Assembly: GCA_015501075.1 (NCBI GenBank) | Contig: JADNYJ010000009.1 | Coordinates: forward strand, 186,001-250,000 | Source of the DNA: Gymnopilus junonius | Taxonomy: Eukaryota > Basidiomycota > Agaricomycetes > Agaricales > Galerinaceae | DNA: 64,000 nucleotides | Reading direction: 5' to 3' | Shown: one piece after another, positions 52,118 to 62,471 of the stretch | How the letters are laid out: each line of letters starts with the position of its first letter | Position numbering within the stretch: position 1 is the first letter of the stretch | Notes under the pieces: generated by a model | Seen by the model: only the letters and a program-made list of their open reading frames with translations | The model's database searches: none | Told to the model about the DNA's origin: nothing | Position numbers and translations under genes: made by a program

Positions 52118-53673
52118 TTAAATGATCTTTTCAACTCCCGGAGGGAATTTGTATCCGCCCTGCCGACGAACCTGGAGAAGAAGGTCAAAACTCATGACCC
52201 CGTTAAAGAGAAAAGAGAAGAGACATACCTCATCAAAAATATTCATTTCAAGTAAGCTTTTATCATGTCCCCACAGCTCACTCTCTTTCTTTCCGTCTCT
52301 GACGCAACGAGCTACCTCATCGGCCTCGAAATACCAACCTCCCCCGACGTAATCAAACACTCTTCTTTCCTCTTTTTCAATCTTGCCATTCGTCGCAAGG
52401 TACTGAACCTTGAACTCCTTTGGACAATATATTGGACTTGAAATAACAATTGCGCCGCGGTCGAAGCGGATCGTAACACCGGGCTCAATGGGGTTGAGCG
52501 TAATACTGCAGGTCAGGGAAGCTTGCGCAGAGAGTTCGGCCGCAGAGAAAGTGAGACTGAAGCATGTGCTGCTGTCGACTGGCGTAATGGGGGTGTTAAG
52601 CATGCTGGCAGCGATGTTTGTGGGGGCCGTGGAATTGTTAGCTGGATTTTCGTAGAGCGCTAGGATTGCCTGCAGATGAATACATTGAAACACGGTCAAC
52701 ATATATATCCATAAATGAAGTTACCCAGAAGAGAGGATAAGGGCCGCTGTGACCAAATCTCAACCCAGGGAAGTAATAAAAAGGAGGAGACACCCACATG
52801 TCAAGCAGTGCTCCCCCTCCAAGGGCAGGGTCCAAAATTCTGTGACTGGTAGGAATGCCTTTTTATACACAATTGGTAAATTCCTCCTATTGCAATTGGT
52901 ATTGAAGGATCTTACTATGGATGTCAAAATTCCCGGATAAGTCTGCATGCACAAGTACAGGTAATCCAAGACGGCCTTCTTCGGCGATTCTCTTCACCTC
53001 CAGACTAAGAGGTTGGAATCTCGTCCACATGGCTTCCATGAAGAAAACGTTGTGTTCCTTTGCAGCTGCAATCAGAGAGCGCAGTTCAGCGACATTGCAA
53101 GTAACAGGCTTTTCACAAAGAATGTGCTTTCCAGCATTGATGCCATCCAAAGCATTTGTATAGTGATAGGTATGGGGTGTTCCTACACTGGCATAAATAA
53201 CTGCTAAACATATTTCATTGCGATGCGCAGTACGAACCTATATAAACGGCGTCGATATCCTAGATCACTGCCAGCGTCAAACTTGTAGCTAGAAAGTTGC
53301 ATTAATTGACCCGGTGACGTACCTTGTCCAAATAAACTTCTTCGTAGGTGCCAAATGCCTTAATGGACTTGTCTCCTCCGGCAATGCGATCGATGAATTC
53401 TTGGGCCTTTTCTACGGAGCGCGACCCTACAGAAACAACTTGATGTTGGATATCGTGTACGCCACGTCTGAAGTCTCATCAGCAAGCGAGTTGGGATCGA
53501 AATGTGGCTGCACACGTCTTTGGATCGACAAGTAAATCCTAAGGAGTCGAAACTGTAAGTAAAGGGAACTATTAACGTCATGCTACTAGTATATGCACCT
53601 TGACGAAGGCTGCAGCTATGCCGCCCGTTGAAATGATACCCCAACGAAGTGTGAGAGGTGTGATTTCAGCCAT
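52118..53673 (-). CDS. GFO/IDH/MocA oxidoreductase, dihydrodiol / D-xylose dehydrogenase type
   Basis: Members reduce or oxidise sugars and diols with NADP. The start MAEITPLTLRWGIISTGGIA includes the dinucleotide fold (GIISTGGIA). It continues VSVGSRSVEKAQEFIDRIAG, AVYIGTPHTYHYTNALDGIN then AGKHILCEKPVTCN, where EKP is the catalytic Lys motif of this family. The region FFMEAMWTRFQPLSLEVKRI and RILDPALGGGALLDM is diagnostic for dimeric dihydrodiol dehydrogenase and fungal NADP D-xylose dehydrogenase. The C-terminus is RRQGGYKFPPGVEKII. At least five introns interrupt it. The true substrate cannot be read from the sequence. Confidence 0.9.
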
Positions 53674-53811
53674 GGGTGATCCAAGTAAGTGGGAGAAGAA
53701 GACCAAGGGATTTATCATTTCCACTCATGACTTCGGAAAACCGGCCCGCCACTTTTGATCTTCATATTTCCCCACCTCCAATTATTATCATCCCCAACGT
53801 CCAGTTGTACT

Positions 53812-54420
53812 ATGAGTACCCTACCAACATTCAGCCAAATTCGAGACGCACCATCCGGTCTTAAATCTCCTTTAGCGGACGCATTGGAAATTTTGTTCGA
53901 GCATTCTCCAATATTGGTGAACGTTCTTGAGCCGCAGCTAAATGGGTTCCTCCAGTCATCTTCCAATATTGCATCATATTCGAAGTTGATTGACTTCGCC
54001 CTCGCAGAAATCTCAAAATGGAACATACAAGCCCAATTACAATTTATATTTGGGCATCCACGCATAGGAGAGAACAAGAATTTATCCACTCTCAGTGCCA
54101 ACGAGCAAGGTGCAAAAGGCCTAAACCCAACTCCGCCTGAAGTTCTTGCCCGGCTGGCACACTTGAATGCTTGCTACGAGAAGAAATATCCTGGCTTGCG
54201 ATATATTACTTTCGTGAATGGCAGGCCGCGTGCTGCGATTGCGGAGGAAATGGAAAAGGTCCTCGATTGCTCTCATTCTTTATCTGATGAGGACCCTGCG
54301 CTGGAGAGCATTACGCCAGTTGATATCGGGGAGAACAAGTGGAAGAGCGAGTTGGACCGGGCTTTATATGATATTGGGAGGATAGCCAAGAGCAGATTAA
54401 GAGCGATGGGAGCCGATTGA
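53812..54420 (+). CDS. OHCU decarboxylase (purine/ureide catabolism)
   Basis: The enzyme decarboxylates 2-oxo-4-hydroxy-4-carboxy-5-ureidoimidazoline to (S)-allantoin after urate oxidase. The single-exon gene of 202 codons begins MSTLPTFSQIRDAPSGLKSP. Family marks are LADALEILFEHSPILVNVLE, FIFGHPRIGENKNLSTLSAN then EQGAKGLNPTPPEVLARLAH, LNACYEKKYPGLRYITFVNG and the RPRAAIAEEMEKVL segment. The catalytic His is expected near the N-terminal half in HP of FGHPRIG. The starts of this gene and the oxidoreductase are only 138 bp apart and divergent. Confidence 0.92.
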   Translation: MSTLPTFSQIRDAPSGLKSPLADALEILFEHSPILVNVLEPQLNGFLQSSSNIASYSKLIDFALAEISKWNIQAQLQFIFGHPRIGENKNLSTLSANEQGAKGLNPTPPEVLARLAHLNACYEKKYPGLRYITFVNGRPRAAIAEEMEKVLDCSHSLSDEDPALESITPVDIGENKWKSELDRALYDIGRIAKSRLRAMGAD

Positions 54421-54661
54421 GAAAGCGTATAATTTAACGAGGGATGCAGGGCGTAGTACTCGAAATATCATGCGTTAAGTCCAATAAATTTACAAAGAAT
54501 GGATTGACCTAAATATTCAGTCCGGAGTCCATATGAAAGCTGATTGCTATGAGCGAACCGGCTGCTGAGTGCGCTTGAACATTGCCTCGCGCTCACGCTC
54601 TGCTTTGCGCTAGAATAATGACGTCCTTTAACGAAGATGCACTATGAAAGGAGGTATCCCC

Positions 54662-54746
54662 AGATGCGACACATTCACGCCCGCTCCACCCGTTCACATT
54701 CACACCCGCACATTCACATTCACATCCAGCGCATTCACATTCACAA
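54662..54746. repeat. Left terminal inverted repeat with CACATT-type minisatellite
   Basis: It pairs with 59587-59726 in inverted orientation. After the 26-bp terminal core it is built of irregular ACATTCACATTC units interrupted by ACCCGC and CCAGCG. Confidence 0.85.
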
Positions 54747-54837
54747 TTAGCTTCATATTGTACAGACTTGTATATAAATATTACTTCTGCTGAGAGGATG
54801 AAAGGAGAAATTCTGAAGCCCAAAGAAAATAAAATTA

Positions 54838-54922
54838 CCAAGACGGAGAATCGAACACGCAATACCAAAGACGCACACTTACGAGGCAACGGAATAAACC
54901 ACTGCACCAAACGGAAGACAAA
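54838..54922 (-). ncRNA. tRNA-like sequence with A and B boxes (tRNA pseudogene or SINE head)
   Basis: On the minus strand TGGTGCAGTGG matches the polymerase III A box and, about 50 bases later, GTTCGATTC is a perfect B box. A CTCGTAA loop lies between, which would read as a Thr (CGT) anticodon. The D, T and acceptor stems do not pair properly, so a working tRNA is unlikely. It lies inside the transposon, near its left end. Confidence 0.4.
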
Positions 54923-55087
54923 CTTTCTGCCCTGCTGCCGAAGTTGTTTCGTACGCTGTCACGTGCGGGACGAATCAACTTTCGTCGTCTATTCCAAGCA
55001 TATTCGCAATTGAGACCCATCTAAGGCAATTAATCAGTCATTTAAAGATGTATTAGTGTATGCTAAGTGTTAATTAAGGGTGGCTAT

Positions 55088-58000
55088 CTAATAGTGACCA
55101 AACTGTGCAAGGAAATTGTCAAGTATTGCATCAGATTGATCATGTAGCGCAGAAGCAGCGTCCGCTGGTGGCATGAACACGTCATGTGAGGACAATGGGA
55201 TAGAGTAATCAGGCATCGGAATGAAGTCTGGACCAAGGTAAGGCATTGGCAGGTAAAGAGGTGGCGTGAAGTCGGGCATGGGTTGCGCAGTATTGCTGAG
55301 ATCATGCCACTGCGGCATTGGCAGCACATCTGGAGGCAATGTGAGACCGCTGGTGGACAGAATGGCAGACGGCAGAGGAGGGTCACATATGGGAGGTGGA
55401 GATGGTGCGGACATTAAAGACGTCACTGCATTGGCCATGGGTGCCGTGGTATGAAGAGTTTGAGTGAAGAGGTTGGCCTGAGATGTCACATCTGCGAGGG
55501 AGGTCGTGGTTGTGGGTGGTACACTTTCAGCGGTGAGCAGAGATAATGCTGAAGAGGGAGCTGATGAGTCCAATAGTGTTGAAGTTGCTGTGCTAAAGAT
55601 GGGTGCATGGGTTGTGGCTGGCTTGAACTTGTTGTTTTGTTGTCGCTCGACGGCGCCTAGACAGGAATGAGAATGAATAAAAATAAGGACAATGTTCAAA
55701 ACTTACCTTCTTTCACACTTGCGACCTTCTTCGACGTCTTTGCCCTCGCCTGTCGTGAGACACCAGTCACCTTCCCACTCGAATTCGACTCAGCCTTCGA
55801 TGATTTGCCCTTCCCATTACCAAGAGCGAGACTCGCCTTCATCACTTTGAGCTCCTTGATCTTTGCTGCATGCTCCTTTTGTGACTTTTGGAGGGATTGA
55901 AGCTCCTCATCCACGGCGTTGACAGCCTTCTTCATCTGACGAGTTTCCGTCGATTTCTTGTGTGCTTGCATCACACGCGTAGTGCTTCGGGAAAGGCGAG
56001 TTGCTGTGTCGCCACGAGTAGTCTTGAGGACACCTGTTTCAGCGGACTGCTTTAACTGAGCAGCAGTGTCTTCATCCAGTTTCCGAGCTCTAAAAACAAT
56101 GAGACTATTGAAATGAGAAAAAAAAGAAAACTCACGTCAGTATTGCTTCAAGAAGGGATAGCTTGATACCGGTATTGATATTGGTGTAATGGTGCTGTGA
56201 TTCACCTACATTAGTGGTTGATGCTGTAATGTCCCAATCATCGGGATTGATTTTTGAGAGGCACTTGATGAGGGCAGGAAGGATCCATGTATTGACGACT
56301 TTGTGATCCCACCATGCTAGTCATAAGATAATGAGCTCTAGACATCTTAAAAATGCGAATATAACTAATCAAACCTTGTACTTTGGGGATGTTAAGGCTC
56401 TTGATCCATTCTGAAAATTTGTCGACCTCCTCCTTTGTCTCCATGTACAAGAAATTTCGAAGCCGAGAAAACTGTTCATCTGTGACGTGCGGCTTCAGGT
56501 CCTCGACCCCCCTGCAGAGGTTTGTAATCAGAAATGAAGAAGAAAACCATTGAAGGCTGGGCTGACCTTGTCGCATGAGTATAACATGCATGAATGAAAT
56601 ACTCAATAAGTTCTTCGGCGGTCATGGCGTGGATGCCACTGAACTCAGGTTCATTCGTAGGAAGGAAAGAATCGCCCGCTCCCAGTGCCTGCGCAAGTTC
56701 TAGGTCGACCCCAATGGAAATAAGAGTTCCGTCTTTCGATAGGCGCTTCAGCCTGAGATGTTTACCAGTGAGCAAGAATGTAACACGCTGCAGTTCATCG
56801 AAAATGGTCTTGTACTGCAGGCGGTCAGCCCTGTCACTATAAACTCTAGCAATTGTCAACGCTATCCAAAGAAGTAATGAGTAAAGAATGAAAGTAACCA
56901 TGATAAAAGACGTACCTCGCTGAAGTTCTACATCGTACATAGCCACTTCCCATTCCTTTAATGACCCTACGGTGCGTTTGAAGGTGGTATCAACGAAGAT
57001 TGATTTTGCCGAATGGATGCGATCTAGTAAAATGGCATTCGCTGTGATGATAACCTGGCCTCCTGTTGCAGTGGTGGTAAAGCCGTGGATGTAACGCTCC
57101 CTCAACGGCTTCTTCAAATCTTCCTGCAGGACACGAATAACACCTATCAATGCTTCAGTAATGGTAATAGAAGCTTTAGAGGTAGGAAATAATGACCTGC
57201 TAAATTCATTCCTTCCGGAAACTCAGCCTTCTTTAGGGCGCGAATGATGTCTTGCTTCACGCGCTGGTTCTGCAGGGGTGCTGCGAGAAGTGAAGGATCT
57301 TCTTCTCGAGCTAGTCTCGTGGTCGGCGCTGAAATATGAAAGGATGAGGCAAAGAATGAGAAGGAAAATTAAGACTCACCATTATCAATGGTTCGCACTG
57401 TAGCGCCAATTAACCCAACCTTTTCAATGCATGCCTTGTAAGCTTCTTTGACCAGCAGTGGAGTTTTCGAGGGGGGAAGAACTGGGTGATTGTGTGGTTG
57501 CTTGTAGTTGGGTACAACACACGCCTTCCGAATTGTTGGGTCTTCAGGTACAAAGATCGTTCGTGATGCCGGACATTTATACTGCTTCACTTTGGCTTTA
57601 GTACCGTCGCCGTTGTGAGGGAACTCTGATAAGCTTTAAATGAGGGTCGATATTGGTGAAGCTCTAATAATTACTTACTGCAGTGGCTGGCTTTTGCACC
57701 AATATGAGCGGGAAAGATTCTGCCGCAGAGAAAACCAGAGTCCTGAAGGAATCCACCTTTGAAAAGAACATCCAAGTCCTTGTCGTGCACTCCATTTGGG
57801 ATGAACGAATAACTATGGTCATGGCGGGTTTCCTTAGTCCATTTGCTGCAGCCGATGAAGTACTTGTGACCATGTTGGGGGCCCTGCAAAGTTGAGCGCC
57901 AAGTCCAGAATGAAAGAAAGGGCTTACATTGGTGAATTTTTGAAGGATGGGAATACCGTCGCACTTCTCGCCTTGTTTGTTCTTGGCTGGACACGTTATT

Positions 58001-59352
58001 GAGTGGCATATGGCAAAGAAGCTGTCAGAATAGAAGGTTGAGTAACCTGAATGTACAAAAACGGACAATTTTACATACATCAATGCCAATTTCTCAGCGC
58101 TGTCAGCTTCTTTTGACCGGGTCTCGAACTGAAGCTTGATAATACTCTCTAATATATTTGCGTCGGGCTCATAACGCTCTTGAGAAAGCATCTCCGGGTT
58201 CACTTTTTCACAAGCAAAGCACCCTCTACACTTCAGACGGCTCCTACGACAGCAGATAGGCTCATCGTCATCCGAAGTACTGAAAATCGTGGTAAGAGGA
58301 TGAGAATCCTTGACGCCACCACCAGTGCAACCTTTCCACGAGTCTTGATCCTAAAAGTATGCGAGTTAAGTTTACAAGAAGCGCATCAAATACTTTTCTG
58401 AGTGCTTACCGCATTTTTTATGAGGGTATCAACGGGTAACAGCTTCCCATGTTTGTCCTTCAGGTCAAATTTCGGACTTGACAAGTCAATGAGATAAGCA
58501 CGGTTATCGCGAGGAACTGGCCAATAAGAAGGTAAAGCTGACAGATACTCGATGCAGTCGACAGTGACTTCTCGAGTGATTTTGAACAAGCCAACTTCAA
58601 CAGTGGAGGTGACTTCTTTGTCCAGCCATTTCGATGGTGCAAAGTCAGAGTCAGAGTCCGAGTCCGAGCCAGAGGAGTCCGAGCCAGAAGAACTGCAAGA
58701 CATTCTATGATCGGCATATGGGTCTAGATCGTCCATGTCCGAGTCCGAGTCCGAGTCCATTTTGACGTCAAAGCTGTCAACGAGTGTGTCACTACTCATT
58801 CCCTTGTCTTCATCATCCACATGCTTAACAATTTCCATTGCTTCGCCATCCGAGTCTGACTCCAGAATTTCTAACACCTCTTTCCCATTCTCGGTGATCG
58901 TCTGGTATGTGGGACGTGAAGCAGGAGTCGTGCAAGCAGAAGGTAAGGTGACGTCGGTTGGTTCAGGTTTATAATAGCATCAAGGGCAGAAGACGTGTCG
59001 ATGCGTGCTTCTTTGATCACGTCGGTCTCGTCGGGGTCACGTTTCAGTGTCAATGACGCGTTCTTTGATTACTTTTAGCAACATTTAATGGTAAACTCAA
59101 TGAAAGAACACACTTTTTGAGAATGAAGGAAGTTTTTGAGCTCGTCAATATCAACCCAAGCCGTGTCCAGAAACTTGGCAGGGTTGTTGCGAATGTAAGA
59201 GTCGCGATACATCTGTCATTCGTGAGAGACTTTAGCAAAATCACGCGTTCATTAAGATTAATGATAGAGCTTACCGCCGCTCTGAATTCTTCCAGCGTTC
59301 CCGAGGGAATTGAGTGGATAAAAGACGCGTCTTCATCGCTATGACGCGCCAT
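55088..59352 (-). CDS. DDE-type transposase of the MULE-like element (multi-exon)
   Basis: The start MARHSDEDASFIHSIPSGTL is followed by MYRDSYIRNNPAKFLDTAWV. An acidic Ser/Asp run comes next (SGSDSSGSDSDSDSD, about 58640-58700), then CFACEKVNPEM. A Cys/His part, CPAKNKQGEKC and GHKYFIGCSKWTKETRHDHS, and a WRKY/GCM1- or FLYWCH-like finger, YKCPASRTIFV ending PHNHPVLPP (about 57475-57590), would bind DNA. The catalytic region has a probable first Asp in SIFVDTTFKRTVGSLKEWEV (about 56990), a probable second Asp in ISIGVDLELAQALGAGDSFL and a probable Glu in TTNVGESQHHYTN (about 56210). A coiled coil (DEELQSLQKSQKEHAAKIKE), a basic stretch and a Pro/Ser/Thr-rich tail end at NFLAQFGHY. About ten introns are needed; I saw no stop in the assembled exons. 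Superfamily placement is by motif style and target length only. Confidence 0.75.
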
Positions 59353-59586
59353 GGTGAAGTGGGAGAGGGCAAGGAAGATGTCGGGTCAGATAGCCCCAAA
59401 ATCATTTCACTACTCTCATTTCCTCATAATCTAGGCATAAATCTATTGATTGAGGTCCGAATCCACTTTTGAGAGGTAAAAGTATCTATAATTGGAGTGA
59501 ATACAGAAAATTGCGTAGAATATAACCTCGAAATAGAGGCGGAAGTAAAATGGCGGGCTCGGGATTTCTAATTAAAGACGTGCGCT

Positions 59587-59726
59587 GAGTGTGAATCGAG
59601 CGGATCAGGACTGTGACTGTGAACGGGTGGGAGAATGAATATGAGTGCCGGAGTGTGAATTTTCGGGGATGTGAACGTGCGAGTGTGAATGTGAATGGGT
59701 GGAGCGGGCGTGAATGTGTCGCGTTT
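59587..59726. repeat. Right terminal inverted repeat with GTGAATGTGAAT-type minisatellite
   Basis: This is the inverted partner of 54662-54746. It is longer and more diverged inward, with units such as GTGTGAATGTGAATGGG. Confidence 0.85.
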
Positions 59727-60816
59727 GGTATATCCTCCTATGAAAGGGGTAGAAGAGCAAACCTGAAGGGCAGCCTGCCTCCTAGCGGCAAATTCGGGAT
59801 TTGACTGGTGCATTTCCTTTACCATTTGTGCGAGCATTTCCGCTTCTCTCTCCACCTTAGCCAATGCGTCCTTCTTCGCGCGTTTTCACGTTCTAACTGC
59901 TTGTTAAGCTCGGCGGTGCGTTTAAGACTCTCTTCGCGGTGACGTTGAGCCCATTCCTTCCTTTCCTGTATCCTACGCTTGGCTTCCTCAGATATGAGTG
60001 AGGGATCCTTTCTGGCGTTTTATTCGGAAGTCATACGCCTATAGTACATAATGCATGATTTGTAATGCGCAGCCTTGTAAAAGAGCCAGGTTACAGAAGC
60101 GCTTGACAGCATCGCTAAGGACTTCAAACGCCTCGTGCACACTCACGATCCGTTGCACTGAGCACCGTTTCAAGGATGTTGACAAAAAAAAACAGTTTTC
60201 TGACCTTGTGGAATTCACGCTCAGCCTTCTGTTTCTCTCCTTCGCCGGCGCCGGGGTCAAGTTTGTCTGGATGAGTCTCCAAAGCTTTTTTCCTGTATGC
60301 TCTTCGGACTAAAAATGCAATCAGCTTAAGAAAACTGGCAGCGAAGAAATAAATTTTTTAGATATGACACACCTTGTCGGCAGAAGCTTCACGCTCGATT
60401 CTAGGACATCATAGAAGTTCTTGAACGATGAGTCTGGCATATCCGGAAAGCTAAGCCCAAGAAAAAGCGAGACGCTATGTCACAATGACTGAGAAATTAA
60501 GTTCAAGAAAAGTTTCAAGAAAATTGCAGGCATAGAGAAAGGGAAAGTAAAGGGAAATAAGTCTGATTTCTAATTGGAATTCAAGTTCAAGTTGAACTTG
60601 GAAGTACGACATCATGTGATCCAATTCAGAGACGACCTTTTTAGGCTTGCTCATTTCGCATTGATGCTGCTTGCCGCCTGCAGCATGCACTAAAATCTGC
60701 TCTATTTCTTGGGACTGCTCTAGAGTCTTGTACGAGAGTAGATTCATTCGCTCTGGGTAATTGCTCTTTGATCGTTAACCTCACAAAAAGTTGTATTTCT
60801 TATAACCCATTGCCTA

Positions 60817-62259
<1,443 letters not shown>

Positions 62260-62471
62260 ATTCAATTTGATGGTGTACTAGTGAAGTTTTCGTATTATGG
62301 CAAACCTCTGCTACGTCATGCGTGTAAATTAAGAAGATATTTGTAAAATTAAGGCAGAGACGTGTTTGCCAGAGCAAGGAATTGACCCGGCTATGAGGAT
62401 ATAAATGGAAAGTAATTTTGCCGATCGCGGATGACTCGATAAAGAGGGGAACTTATAGATACAAAACTTTC

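Larger units (their letters stand above)
54662..59726 (-). mobile_element. MULE-like class II DNA transposon, about 5.07 kb
   Basis: The left end (54662 on) and the reverse complement of the right end (59726 back) share an almost identical start, GCGACACATTCACGCCCGCT, and continue CCACCC with few mismatches for about 50 bases. The flanks show a 9-bp imperfect duplication, GGTATCCCC at 54653-54661 and GGTATATCC at 59727-59735. A target duplication near 9 bp and long inverted ends fit Mutator-like elements. Inside is one large minus-strand gene with a DDE-type transposase. Both ends are rich in the hexamer-like repeat CACATT/AATGTG. The element sits in an intron of a J-domain gene, on the same coding strand. 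Confidence 0.85.
54547..60440 (-). pseudogene. J-domain (DnaJ) protein gene, split by a transposon and frameshifted
   Basis: The start MPDSSFKNFYDVLE (60440 downwards) leads into a J domain with VRRAYRKKALETHPDKLDPG, including HPD, then KQKAEREFHK, HEAFEVLSDAVKR and AYDFRIKRQ. A charged helical part follows: KDPSLISEEAKRRIQERKEW, QRHREESLKRTAELNKQLER, and VEREAEMLAQMVKEMHQSNP then EFAARRQAALQ ending at 59763. The phase-0 last exon lies 5.2 kb away at 54547-54609 and reads RKAEREREAMFKRTQQPVRS, then stop. The intron between holds the MULE-like element. Single-base shifts are needed at YDVLE/IEREASADK, ADK/VRR, HK/HEAF, after AVKR, RQ/KDPS and ENAR/KKDALAK. Splice sites are mostly kept. It is either a young pseudogene or a region with base-calling indels. 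Confidence 0.8.

Noticed and set aside
58640..58800. GAGTCC/GACTCG repeat run as a microsatellite
   Set aside because: It encodes the Ser/Asp run of the transposase in frame, so it is coding repeat rather than a separate locus.
60475..60747. 90-codon ORF upstream of the J-protein start (SQEIEQILVHAAGGKQHQCE)
   Set aside because: It has no domain and no sensible splice link to the J-protein exon, which has its own ATG at 60440.
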